Translations under genes and position numbers: made by a program
In this document: positions 1 through 8,226 of the stretch, piece after piece
How the letters are laid out: each line of letters opens with the position of its first letter
How positions within the stretch are numbered: position 1 is the first letter of the stretch
The notes under the pieces: generated by a model
What the model saw: only the letters and a program-made list of their open reading frames with translations
The model's database searches: none
Told to the model about the DNA's origin: nothing
Origin: Hafnia alvei
GTDB lineage: Bacteria > Pseudomonadota > Gammaproteobacteria > Enterobacterales > Enterobacteriaceae
NCBI RefSeq assembly: GCF_034424155.1
Contig: NZ_CP139992.1
Span: 2,744,012-2,808,011 of the forward strand
DNA length: 64,000 nt
Direction: 5' to 3'

Positions 1-592
1 CATCAATGCTGCCATCGAGATCGGAGAACAATTCTGCAATCGGTTCGATACGTTCATAATGCTGACGCGTTGGAGCATAAAGTTTTTGTGCCGTTGCCAG
101 ATCGCCTTTTTTCACTGCATCGGTGAAGGCTTTAGTCTGCTCAACCAGCTGCTTAACTTCTTGCATGACATAAATTTTGTATTCTGCAATCGGCCCCACC
201 AGCGCCATTGCGTCAGTCTTTACCGCGGCTGCGCCGTCGGCGGCTTGAACAATGATTTTTCCTTTCGGATTACTGAGCAGCCCGCAGGTCATATCGTATT
301 CGCCCGGCTCAAGGGTTGCCGTCATTTTTTGGGTGAACCCTGGGGCGATGTTTTCGCGCTCTTCCACCACCATGACGCCTTTAAGGATTTCCCATTCCAG
401 ACCTTTTTGGCTGTTGTTATGCACGATGAACTGGGTTTTTCCGGCAGGAATTGTGAGCGTCATCGGCTCGCACTGTTTGTCATTGACCGCGATTTTCACC
501 TGCGGCAATGCGTCAGCGGCAAGTGCCGCGGTCGCAGGTAAAGTCAGTAAAGCTAAAGACAGCGCAGTGCGGCGAAAAGTCGTGCTAGACAT
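1..592 (-). CDS. efeO: EfeO, periplasmic iron-uptake component (partial, 3' end outside window)
   Basis: Read from the ATG at 592 down to the window edge, giving the first 197 residues. A typical signal peptide ends near residue 25 (Ala-Leu-Ala). It is followed by a cupredoxin-like domain (roughly residues 28-125) with Cys, Met and Glu-rich segments, then the start of the helical imelysin/M75 domain (Gln-His-Tyr-Glu-Arg stretch). This is the EfeO arrangement. In the family EfeO is periplasmic and passes iron to the EfeU permease. It lies 44 bases downstream of efeU on the same strand, so the two form an operon; efeB would be expected just outside the window. The rest of the protein is not visible. 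Confidence 0.92.
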   Translation of the reverse strand, partial: MSSTTFRRTALSLALLTLPATAALAADALPQVKIAVNDKQCEPMTLTIPAGKTQFIVHNNSQKGLEWEILKGVMVVEERENIAPGFTQKMTATLEPGEYDMTCGLLSNPKGKIIVQAADGAAAVKTDAMALVGPIAEYKIYVMQEVKQLVEQTKAFTDAVKKGDLATAQKLYAPTRQHYERIEPIAELFSDLDGSID

Positions 593-636
593 AGAAATAA
601 CTCCCTGAAAAATAGGATAATAGTATTGAAAACTCA

Positions 637-1482
637 TTAGCGTGAATGACCTGCTTTACCGTTTACCGCCGCGACATCTGTGCGCTGTGGCATGAAGAAG
701 AAAATCAGTGCTGGGATCAGATACAGGAAATAGACCAACACTTCGCTCACCGAAGGGGCCTCTTGATAGCCTAAAATGCCTTCTAAAAAGGTTCCTAACA
801 GTGAATGGGTTGAAAGCACGTCGGTGAGATTGAAGGCGATATCTTGCAGATAATTCCATAGCCCAGCCTCATGAAAAGCGCGGATAGCACCTGCGGCAAG
901 GCCTGCAGCAACAAACAGAATGAAGAGGCTTGTCCATTTAAAGAACTTAGCTAAGTGCAGTTTTATCCCCCCCCAATAAATCATCATGCCGACGAGAATT
1001 GCTGCGACCAAACCCAGTACCGCGCCGATGGGCGCCTGAACGCCAACATCTTGCTGAAATGCCGCCAATAGGAAGAAGACCGACTCTAGTCCCTCTCGCG
1101 CCACGGCGAAGAAAACCATCGCTACCAGCGCCCAGCCCTGACCTTTGCCTGCGCTGAGTGCGTTATCAATCGCCCCTTCGAGATGTGTTTTTACCGAGCG
1201 GGAAACTTTACGCATCCAGAAAACCATGTAGGTCAGAATGCAGACCGCGACCACGGCAACCAGTCCCTCGAACAATTCCTGCTGTTTTTGTGGGAATTCG
1301 CCAGTAGTTTCATTGATGAAGATCCCCAATCCTAAACAGAGCGCAGCGGCGAGGATTACACCAATCCAGACGACGCCCAACCACTGCGAACGCTGGGTTC
1401 TCTTTAAATAACTGGCGATAAGACTGACGATCAACGCAGCCTCAAGGCCTTCGCGGAACATGATGAGGAAGGGAACAAACAT
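637..1482 (-). CDS. efeU: EfeU, ferrous iron permease (FTR1/OFeT family)
   Basis: A 281-residue, seven-helix membrane protein with the two REGLE motifs of the FTR1/EfeU family at residues 10-14 and 129-133; the glutamates carry iron through the membrane. The reading frame is open 32 codons further upstream, but the ATG at 1482 is preferred. It has an AGAGAG-type ribosome site, gives the family length (about 276 in E. coli), and the longer version would run over the Fur box at 1533-1551. First gene of the efeUO(B) operon, expected to be induced by iron limitation. In E. coli K-12 efeU is frameshifted; here the frame is intact. Confidence 0.93.
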   Translation of the reverse strand: MFVPFLIMFREGLEAALIVSLIASYLKRTQRSQWLGVVWIGVILAAALCLGLGIFINETTGEFPQKQQELFEGLVAVVAVCILTYMVFWMRKVSRSVKTHLEGAIDNALSAGKGQGWALVAMVFFAVAREGLESVFFLLAAFQQDVGVQAPIGAVLGLVAAILVGMMIYWGGIKLHLAKFFKWTSLFILFVAAGLAAGAIRAFHEAGLWNYLQDIAFNLTDVLSTHSLLGTFLEGILGYQEAPSVSEVLVYFLYLIPALIFFFMPQRTDVAAVNGKAGHSR

Positions 1483-1532
1483 GCTTTTCTCTCTTGCCTG
1501 CGCACAATGCGCATGTAAAGAACCGTAAAAAT

Positions 1533-1551
1533 AATGATACCGATTATCATT
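1533..1551. promoter_or_regulatory. Fur box upstream of efeU
   Basis: The 19 bases read AATGATACCGATTATCATT. The right half is a perfect Fur half-site and the left half matches except for two bases beside the centre (17 of 19 against AATGATAAT-N-ATTATCATT). It lies 51 bases before the chosen efeU start, where a repressor would block the promoter. Fur control of efeUOB is established in enterobacteria. Confidence 0.8.
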
Positions 1552-1907
1552 ACTGTTAATAAAAAAACAAGCGTTCACCTCATATTATTTGTGAATTAAA
1601 GTGTGGCTAGTTGTTACCTTCTGGTATTTGAAATGAAAATAACTTTTAAAAACAAAGCAATGGTTTTTTTAAGTGGAATTTTTTGCAGAGAAATAAAGAA
1701 CCATGCGAGTGAAAAATAGGCATCGACATCACTGGAAAGTTATTCAATTTTTATCACCATAGACATCGGTTCTTTTCACTATTTATCTGGGCCAGCTTAG
1801 TCTATTTTATAATTCATTCCTTATTTGAATATCTTTGAATATCCAAATATTCAATAAGATAAACAGTTTCTGTTTATTCTTTAGCCCGATGTATTGAGGA
1901 GAGAAGC
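1552..1907. other. AT-rich divergent intergenic region between efeU and the yodC-like gene
   Basis: No open frame of convincing composition. It should hold the efeU promoter on the left and the yodC promoter on the right. The only structure seen is the palindrome at 1835-1854, listed separately. Confidence 0.5.
1835..1854. promoter_or_regulatory. AT-rich palindrome in the yodC-like promoter region
   Basis: TTGAATAT at 1835-1842 is mirrored by ATATTCAA at 1847-1854 with a four-base spacer. A direct copy of the left arm (TTTGAATATC) lies just upstream at 1824-1833. It sits about 55 bases before the start codon at 1908, a position suiting an operator. The binding protein is not recognised. Confidence 0.35.
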
Positions 1908-2090
1908 ATGAGTTTTTCAGTTGGTGATAGCGTGCAAAAAACCAGCGGTGGCCCACGTATGACTGTTGTCGCGGTTAACGACAATGAGATTACCTGTTCA
2001 TGGAATGAACTAGGAAACGAAAAACAGGAAACTATAACGGCTTCCCATCTGGCCCTCTATCAAGAAGACGGTGATTTTGGCGTTTGCTAA
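1908..2090 (+). CDS. yodC: YodC-like small protein (DUF2158)
   Basis: A 60-residue protein with the DUF2158 pattern: hydrophobic start, then Ser-Gly-Gly-Pro-Arg-Met-Thr-Val (about residues 13-20), then a Cys-x-Trp strand near residues 29-31. It resembles E. coli YodC in length and layout and probably folds as a small beta barrel. The start has a strong ribosome site (GAGGAG seven bases upstream). No biochemical function is known for the family. It is a single-gene unit closed by a clear terminator at 2129. Confidence 0.8.
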   Translation: MSFSVGDSVQKTSGGPRMTVVAVNDNEITCSWNELGNEKQETITASHLALYQEDGDFGVC

Positions 2091-2128
2091 TTACTGGCAA
2101 ATTTTCATCTAATCAGCCCAATGATTTA

Positions 2129-2164
2129 ACGCCGCATTGATAACCCAAGCGGCGTTTTTTTTAT
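2129..2164 (+). terminator. Rho-independent terminator after the yodC-like gene
   Basis: ACGCCGC at 2129-2135 pairs with GCGGCGT at 2149-2155, followed by a run of T to about 2162. Confidence 0.85.
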
Positions 2165-2239
2165 TACAAAATATCATTCACTATGGAAACGCTCAGCCGT
2201 TTTCACTCGCTGAGTTCTTATCACCTGAAGCCTTGATAG

Positions 2240-2256
2240 CTTAAGGCTATCTTAAG
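2240..2256 (+). promoter_or_regulatory. PmrA (BasR) box upstream of eptA
   Basis: CTTAAG, five bases, CTTAAG: a perfect direct-repeat PmrA box. It lies 110 bases before the eptA start and a possible -10 hexamer TATAAA follows at 2280. PmrA-PmrB control of eptA/pmrC under high iron, low pH or antimicrobial peptides is well established. Confidence 0.8.
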
Positions 2257-2366
2257 TTTGGCTCGCTAATCTGCCCCACTATAAAGCGGTTTTATTTATT
2301 ACGCTTAATTCTTGTCCACTGTTCTATAAGACATGGTCATTTAACAGGTTTTGGGGAGCGTTTACC

Positions 2367-4001
2367 TTGCAGCGAAAGGCGTTGAGAGTCAGTTTTTTAT
2401 CACTGACCATTATTTTGGCCATTTACTTTACTCTCGTAGTTAACTTACCGATTTTATTGCATTTCTATCGAATTTTGACTTCGCTAGATAACTATAAGCT
2501 TGGCTTTGCATTTTCAATCCCACTGGTGCTGATTGCTGCCCTGAACTTTGTTTTTACTCCGTTCACGTTTAAACCGATTTTCAAACCTTTCTTTTGCATC
2601 ATTCTGGTGGTCAGCGCCTTTGCTAGCTATGCGCAATTGAAATACAAGATCATTTTCGATCGCTCGATGATTGAAAACATTTTTGAAACCAATCCCGCCG
2701 AAGCTTCGTCGTACTACAATTTCTCGGTGGTATTGTGGGTGTTATTCACCGGCATTCTGCCCTGCGTGATATTAATGAGAACCCAGATTATCTATGCGCA
2801 CGGCTTTCTCGCCCGCTTTGGGCTGCGTTTAGTTTCTATGCTGGTGTCACTTTTGATTATTGCGTTGGTTGCTAGCCTCTATTACCAAGACTACGCGTCC
2901 GTTGGACGTAATAACCGCTCGCTAAATTTGGAGATTGTGCCAACTAACTATCTCTATAGCGCTTCGCAGTATATTAATCGCCGCTATCTGACCAAACCCA
3001 TTCCGTTCCGTAAAATCGGTGACGATGCGAAACTGGTGCAGAAAACGGGCAGTAAACCAACGCTGGTCTTTCTAATCGTTGGGGAAACGGCTCGCCATCA
3101 GAATCAGCAGCTACAGGGATATGCTCGCCCAACCAACCCTTATACCAGCCAAGAACCCGACCTGATTTATTTCTCAAAGGTCAGTTCATGTGGTACAGCA
3201 ACGGCCATTTCAGTGCCTTGTATGTTCTCGAATATGCCGCGTACACACTTTGATAATAACATTGCCCGCAACAGTGAAGGATTGATGGATATCTTGCAAA
3301 AAGCAGGGGTGTCTACTTACTGGAAAGACAATGATGAAGGATGTAAGGGCGCCTGCGATCGCATCCCAACACAAATAGTGCCAGCGAACAGCGACAAAAA
3401 TCTTTGCGATGGCGAAACCTGCTACGATGCCGTGCTATTAAACGATTTGGATAAGCTCATTCCAGCAGATGGGAAAAATAAGACGCTAGCATTCCACCTT
3501 ATCGGCAGCCATGGTCCAACCTACTATAAACGCTATCCTAAAGAGTTTCGTTTCTTTGTCCCTGACTGCCAGCGTAGTGATATTGAAAACTGTACCCAGC
3601 AGGAATTAGTGAATACCTATGATAACACCATCCGGTATACGGACTATGTTGTGAGCCAGTTCATTCAACGGCTTAAAGGATACGAAAAAGACTATAACGT
3701 TGCGTTGTATTATGTGTCTGACCATGGTGAATCATTGGGCGAAGACGGTTTGTATTTACATGGAACACCTTATAAGTTTGCACCTGATGAGCAAACTAAG
3801 GTCCCAATGGAAATGTGGCTATCAGATGGCTTTGTTCAAGCCAATGGAATCGATCGTGATTGTGTCGCCAAGCTGGCCAAGACAAACGACTATTCACACG
3901 ATAATCTCTTCCATACCATGCTGGCCATGATGAATGTGCAGACTAAGGAATACGATCCTAGCTTGGATATTCTTAAAAGCTGCCGGACAGCGAAACCGTG
4001 A
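2367..4001 (+). CDS. eptA: Lipid A phosphoethanolamine transferase, EptA/PmrC type
   Basis: A 544-residue inner-membrane protein: five N-terminal membrane helices (to about residue 180), then a periplasmic sulfatase-like domain. The nucleophile Thr241 sits in Gly-Glu-Thr-Ala-Arg; Cys residues in the catalytic domain (for example Ser-Cys-Gly-Thr-Ala and Asp-Glu-Gly-Cys-Lys-Gly-Ala-Cys) match the disulfides of the family, and the zinc-site Asp-His-Gly-Glu-Ser lies near residue 452. The enzyme adds phosphoethanolamine to lipid A, lowering polymyxin binding. The start is TTG with GGGGAG upstream; no ATG fits better. No pmrAB genes adjoin it here, but the PmrA box implies PmrA control. Close EptB/EptC paralogues exist; EptA fits best. 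Confidence 0.87.
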   Translation: MQRKALRVSFLSLTIILAIYFTLVVNLPILLHFYRILTSLDNYKLGFAFSIPLVLIAALNFVFTPFTFKPIFKPFFCIILVVSAFASYAQLKYKIIFDRSMIENIFETNPAEASSYYNFSVVLWVLFTGILPCVILMRTQIIYAHGFLARFGLRLVSMLVSLLIIALVASLYYQDYASVGRNNRSLNLEIVPTNYLYSASQYINRRYLTKPIPFRKIGDDAKLVQKTGSKPTLVFLIVGETARHQNQQLQGYARPTNPYTSQEPDLIYFSKVSSCGTATAISVPCMFSNMPRTHFDNNIARNSEGLMDILQKAGVSTYWKDNDEGCKGACDRIPTQIVPANSDKNLCDGETCYDAVLLNDLDKLIPADGKNKTLAFHLIGSHGPTYYKRYPKEFRFFVPDCQRSDIENCTQQELVNTYDNTIRYTDYVVSQFIQRLKGYEKDYNVALYYVSDHGESLGEDGLYLHGTPYKFAPDEQTKVPMEMWLSDGFVQANGIDRDCVAKLAKTNDYSHDNLFHTMLAMMNVQTKEYDPSLDILKSCRTAKP

Positions 4002-4047
4002 TAGCGCCATGAATAGGATGATCGTTATCACAATTTGAATTATTAGA

Positions 4048-4075
4048 AAGCCACGAATACAACGTGGCTTTTTTA
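4048..4075 (+). terminator. Rho-independent terminator after eptA
   Basis: AAGCCACG at 4048-4055 pairs with CGTGGCTT at 4063-4070, seven-base loop, then a T run. It closes the eptA transcript. Confidence 0.85.
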
Positions 4076-4431
4076 TTTGAATTAAATTACTCATAACAAA
4101 TGCACCACATTCCTTAGAGTTAGAGAGCAGAGGAAACTCCGGTAATAAAACTTCCGCCATAATGGCCTTGTATTTGTAAGCACTAATCCCCTTGCGGAAT
4201 AAACTCTTCCGCAGATTAACAACCTGAATGAACACGCCTCCACTTCATATTTGTTTTTATAATGTAAATTATTAGTTTAATTGAAAAAATAGATAATAAA
4301 TGTCACAATTCAGCTATTCAGAGAATTTTCAGTTCTACTGTAATCTACAGATATCATTCTCCTATACGCTTGAATGTATGCGGTGAAATTATATTTTTAC
4401 ATTAACTCTAACCGACTAATGCGAACTCGCG
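4076..4431. other. Intergenic region upstream of the phosphodiesterase gene
   Basis: AT-rich, no convincing gene. It should contain the promoter for the gene at 4432. No well-formed operator or riboswitch was recognised. Confidence 0.4.
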
Positions 4432-6624
4432 ATGGCTTTTAAATTCAGCTCAAACTTGAGAAAACAAATAACGGCGTTTATTGTCACTCTGCTTTTTTTC
4501 TCCATCGCTCGCAGTATCTCTCCGCATGCCGTTATCTATTACGAGAACGTTCATTTAGCTTATTTACCCGTCAGTTTAGCGACGGCAATGATCCTGCTAT
4601 TTGGGCGAAATGTATTAATCCCGCTGACGGCGGCGTACTGCCTCAGCTATCTGATGATCCCTTTCTTCACGCCCTCATCGGCAGTGGCAATGACCTTGAG
4701 TATCGTTATCCCTTTGGCTGGCTGCTCATGGATCGTTGAGATAATTTTAGGCAAACGCTGGCGCTATAATATCGGCAATAAAGGGATCGGTGTACGCCTG
4801 TTTTGGCTAGGGCTAATTGCCCCATTCTGGATGAAGGTCATGATTGTGGCTTGCGGCACGCTCATCGACGCACCGCCAACGCTTGAGCGCTATTTTAGTC
4901 TGAGTGCTGATGTCTATACGCTGATCAATATTCAAAATCTGATCATCGCTGCGGTTATCTTTAGCATCATATTCTATTACGGCATAAGAATGTTGCTAAA
5001 TTGGCGCTATGCTCGAACCTTTTTCTTGTTTGACCTAAAGTTGGCAGTGAGCAATGAAGGCCGCTTAATCAATATCTGTTGGTTTGTATTACTTGCCCTA
5101 TTCTTGATTGTATTTTGCTTACCCTTCAATACCGTATTGTTTTCAGGCTTTGTTGCCCCCGCGATATTTGTTCATTTTAACTACGGCATCAAACGCTTTA
5201 GTACCCGCTTAATCATTATGCTGTGGTCGTTTACTGCTCTTATGCTACTAACCTATAGCAAAAGTTTTTTACACATCGCCAATAATGCCTTTGAGCTTAC
5301 CTTTATCTCCTCGGTATTTATCGCATTCACTGTTTCTATTTTTTATCTGTCGATGATGTTTAAGAAAAGTGATTGGATGCAGAAAGTCTACGCGCTAATG
5401 GCGTTGACCGATCCCATGACGAAGCTACCCAATTTACGTGCGCTCGAACATCATGTCCGCGCACATCCTAAAGGCGTGCTGTGTCACCTGCATCTTTCCA
5501 GCCTTGAGTTGCTTAGCCGTCATTATGGGCTTCGTATGCGGATCCATTGTAAACAAAGTATTGCTGCCATCATCCATAGCCACTTAGACAGCGGTGAGCA
5601 TGTATATCAATTGCCTAGCTGCGATTTACTTATTTTTCTATCTGGCAGTGAAGACGAGAATATTCCCCGTTTAAATGCACTCCGCCAAAAGCTCAAAGAA
5701 TATCCGCTAAGCTGGAATAATATTCAGGTTGAACTGCACTATGGATTATCTTACGGCGAATTTAATCGTGACACCGATAACCTTCATCGCTGCATTGGCC
5801 AGCTAAGTTATCTGTGCGAAAAAGCATGTGAAGAGGATCGTCTCTTATGCCTCGATGAAGGCAATCAGGTCGTCGCAAGTCAGGTTTCAGACCGTGTGGT
5901 GCTGTTACAAAAAATCAAAAATGCCCTTAATGAAAATAACATCATGCTGCATGCACAGCCGATTGAGCACAAAAATGGCACCCGCTATTACGAAATTTTG
6001 GCACGTCTAAAAGATAACAATGAGATTATTACGCCAGATAAATTTATTCCTTTAATTGCAGAATTTAACCTGAGTCCACGCTTCGATCTGCTGATGGTAG
6101 AAAACGTGGTCAAATACATACGGTCGCAAAATCTAGATACAGAAGAAATATGCTTCTCCGTTAATCTGATGCCTCTAACGTTGATGCAGCACCGTATTGC
6201 CGAGCGCATCATTGCTATTTTTGAACAACACCAAGTTCCCCCTTCTGCCGTTGTTTTTGAAGTGACCGAAGAGCAAGGCTTCATCAATGCCGCGGCTGCC
6301 CACCATTGCATCAGTACGTTACGCGACTATCATTTTCAAATTGCCATTGACGACTTTGGTACCGGATTTGCCAACTACGAGCGTTTAAAAAAGTTGAATG
6401 CCGACATCATCAAAATCGATGGTTATTTCGTCAAAAACATTACTAGCAACCGCGTTGATCAGATGATCATAAAATCTATCTGCGAAATTGCGGGGGAAAT
6501 GAAATTAAAAGTCGTCGCGGAATACGTGGAAACACAAGAACAGCGCGATGTATTGATCACCTTGGGCGTAGAGTATCTGCAAGGGTATCTTTTAGGCAAA
6601 CCCGAGCCTTTAATTATTACATAG
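4432..6624 (+). CDS. Membrane c-di-GMP phosphodiesterase, YfgF/PdeF-like (MASE1-GGDEF-EAL)
   Basis: A 730-residue protein: eight or more N-terminal membrane segments resembling MASE1 (to about residue 315), a degenerate GGDEF domain (about 325-480; the signature is replaced by Pro-Ser-Cys-Asp-Leu near residue 394), and a C-terminal EAL domain. The EAL motif itself is Glu-Ile-Leu near residue 520, as in E. coli YfgF. The other catalytic features are present: Val-Asn-Leu, Glu-Val-Thr-Glu, Asp-Asp-Phe-Gly-Thr-Gly near residue 640, Lys-Ile-Asp-Gly, Ala-Glu-Tyr-Val-Glu and Leu-Gln-Gly-Tyr. It should therefore hydrolyse c-di-GMP, with the cyclase domain regulatory at most. The ribosome site is weak. 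Single gene; the signal sensed is unknown. Confidence 0.83.
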   Translation: MAFKFSSNLRKQITAFIVTLLFFSIARSISPHAVIYYENVHLAYLPVSLATAMILLFGRNVLIPLTAAYCLSYLMIPFFTPSSAVAMTLSIVIPLAGCSWIVEIILGKRWRYNIGNKGIGVRLFWLGLIAPFWMKVMIVACGTLIDAPPTLERYFSLSADVYTLINIQNLIIAAVIFSIIFYYGIRMLLNWRYARTFFLFDLKLAVSNEGRLINICWFVLLALFLIVFCLPFNTVLFSGFVAPAIFVHFNYGIKRFSTRLIIMLWSFTALMLLTYSKSFLHIANNAFELTFISSVFIAFTVSIFYLSMMFKKSDWMQKVYALMALTDPMTKLPNLRALEHHVRAHPKGVLCHLHLSSLELLSRHYGLRMRIHCKQSIAAIIHSHLDSGEHVYQLPSCDLLIFLSGSEDENIPRLNALRQKLKEYPLSWNNIQVELHYGLSYGEFNRDTDNLHRCIGQLSYLCEKACEEDRLLCLDEGNQVVASQVSDRVVLLQKIKNALNENNIMLHAQPIEHKNGTRYYEILARLKDNNEIITPDKFIPLIAEFNLSPRFDLLMVENVVKYIRSQNLDTEEICFSVNLMPLTLMQHRIAERIIAIFEQHQVPPSAVVFEVTEEQGFINAAAAHHCISTLRDYHFQIAIDDFGTGFANYERLKKLNADIIKIDGYFVKNITSNRVDQMIIKSICEIAGEMKLKVVAEYVETQEQRDVLITLGVEYLQGYLLGKPEPLIIT

Positions 6625-6716
6625 CAACATATTGATTTATTTATTCAAGCGAGCAACAGCGTGGGCTTAATCACAGACTAATTGTAAAAAAAGTGATTAT
6701 CTACGCGCCTTAGTTT

Positions 6717-6753
6717 ACTGTTTTATCCTTACGCTTTTTCATGATAAAACAGT
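6717..6753. repeat. Perfect 11-bp inverted repeat upstream of mtfA
   Basis: ACTGTTTTATC at 6717-6727 is exactly mirrored by GATAAAACAGT at 6743-6753, with a 15-base loop. It lies between the phosphodiesterase stop and mtfA (33 bases before its start). No T run follows, so it is a poor terminator; it could be an operator or an mRNA stem. Confidence 0.6.
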
Positions 6754-6785
6754 GGTGAATAAACCATCATGTTGCGAGCATTCTA

Positions 6786-7580
6786 ATGATTAAGTGGCCT
6801 TGGAACGCAGGTGAAAATCGCCCTCTTGCCAATTATCCCTGGGATGAGGCGTTAGCTATTCCTCTGCTTGCAACCCTCACACCAGCCGAATCGTATAAAT
6901 TAACGCTGATTGCCTCAAAATTCTTACAGCTGAAACGCATTGTTCCATTACAGGAGCTCTGTCTTTCCCCCTTGCTTGAGGCTCGCATCGCGTTACTCTT
7001 TTCACTCCCCGTGCTCGAACTTGGTATTGATTGGCTTGATGGCTTTCATGAGATTCTGCTCTACCCTGAGCCTTTTATTTTTCATGAAGAATGGCAAGAT
7101 GACATCGGCCTCGTTCATACCGGCCCTATGGTGCAAGCAGGACAATGTTCGGCGCAGGGACCGGTTATCTTGAACTTGATGGATGTGAAAGACTCTTTCG
7201 ATCTTTCTGGCTATAACCTTATCATCCATGAAACGGCACATAAGCTCGATATGCGTAACGCTGGCGTCGCTACCGGTATTCCCCCCATTGCGCTTAAAGA
7301 CGTTGCTCAGTGGGAATATGATCTGCAAGCGGCGATGAACGCGATTCAAGACGAAGTGGACGTTGTCGGAGAGGCAGCCACCAGCCTTGATGCTTATGCA
7401 GCAAGCGAACCAGCAGAATGCTTTGCAGTGCTTTCTGAATACTTTTTTAGCGCACCGGAACTACTCTACGGACGTTTTCCCTGCATGTATGCGCATTTTG
7501 TAAAATTCTATCAGCAGGACCCACTTGCTCGACAGCAGCGCGCACAGGCGAGCGATCTGTGCGCCATGAATGTTAAATAG
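6786..7580 (+). CDS. mtfA: MtfA, zinc peptidase that controls Mlc/ptsG
   Basis: A 264-residue protein matching MtfA (YeeI) in length and sequence. The gluzincin motif His-Glu-Thr-Ala-His is at residues 148-152, with the further acidic ligand region Ala-Ala-Ser-Glu-Pro-Ala-Glu downstream. In E. coli MtfA binds the repressor Mlc and so raises expression of the glucose PTS gene ptsG; it also has aminopeptidase activity. In E. coli mtfA also lies beside tRNA-Asn genes, as here, although an ECF transporter operon is inserted in between. Its last eight bases overlap, tail to tail, the end of the ECF ATPase gene on the other strand. Confidence 0.9.
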   Translation: MIKWPWNAGENRPLANYPWDEALAIPLLATLTPAESYKLTLIASKFLQLKRIVPLQELCLSPLLEARIALLFSLPVLELGIDWLDGFHEILLYPEPFIFHEEWQDDIGLVHTGPMVQAGQCSAQGPVILNLMDVKDSFDLSGYNLIIHETAHKLDMRNAGVATGIPPIALKDVAQWEYDLQAAMNAIQDEVDVVGEAATSLDAYAASEPAECFAVLSEYFFSAPELLYGRFPCMYAHFVKFYQQDPLARQQRAQASDLCAMNVK

Positions 7581-8226
7581 CTATTCGTGCTGTTCTCTCA
7601 TTGACCAGAATAGTGCGTTGGAAATGACGCAGAGAGAATTCAGGGTCGTGGCTTATCGCTATCACGGTAGTTCCTTGATGACGATTTTCTTCCAACCAAG
7701 CTTCAAAAATCCCCATCCAATACGGATCAAAATCTCGGCTCGGCTCGTCTAAAAGGAGTAAGGGGGGCCGCATAGCACATAGGCACGCAACGGCGACCAT
7801 ACGGCGCTGTCCACTGTGTAAATCGAGCGGGTGTTTATTCGCAACGTCGGCTAAGCCACATGTTTCGAGAGCATGTTGAACTCGCGCCTCAATAATTGCC
7901 GACGACAAACGCTGTAACCGCAGTCCAAACCGGATTTCATCTCGTACTGAACTATGGAACAACTGACGTTCAACTTCCTGAAATAAAAAACCAATCTGGG
8001 CCGATTTTTCTACTGACTTCAATTGCGCAAGATCTACGCCATTCAAATACACCGATCCACTGCTCGGTTTAAGTAAGCCCGCAGCGAGCCGAAGCAGAGT
8101 CGATTTCCCCGCACCGTTTTCTCCGGTAATCACCCATTGTTCACCATGCTTGATATGCAAGTTCACATCTTGAAGGCAGTCACTCTCCGCCTCCCAACCA
8201 AACGCCATATTTTCTATGTTTAGCAT
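7573..8226 (-). CDS. ECF transporter ATPase subunit with degenerate signature (last gene of operon)
   Basis: A 217-residue ABC ATPase. Walker A Gly-Glu-Asn-Gly-Ala-Gly-Lys-Ser-Thr is at residues 35-43 and Walker B with the catalytic Glu (Leu-Asp-Glu) at 160-161. The ABC signature is altered: Leu-His-Ser-Gly-Gln at 136-140 instead of Leu-Ser-Gly-Gly-Gln. The C-terminal extension common in EcfA proteins is short. Together with the ATPase at 8220 it would form a heterodimer powering the EcfT/S-component complex. Its start overlaps the preceding gene by seven bases. The substrate is unknown. Confidence 0.82.
   Translation of the reverse strand: MLNIENMAFGWEAESDCLQDVNLHIKHGEQWVITGENGAGKSTLLRLAAGLLKPSSGSVYLNGVDLAQLKSVEKSAQIGFLFQEVERQLFHSSVRDEIRFGLRLQRLSSAIIEARVQHALETCGLADVANKHPLDLHSGQRRMVAVACLCAMRPPLLLLDEPSRDFDPYWMGIFEAWLEENRHQGTTVIAISHDPEFSLRHFQRTILVNERTARIAI

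Noticed and set aside
59..541. Plus-strand frame at the left edge
   Set aside because: It lies antisense to efeO, whose minus-strand translation has a signal peptide and clear EfeO domains.
3894..4235. Minus-strand frame downstream of eptA
   Set aside because: It overlaps the eptA 3' end and its terminator and has no recognisable domain or ribosome site.
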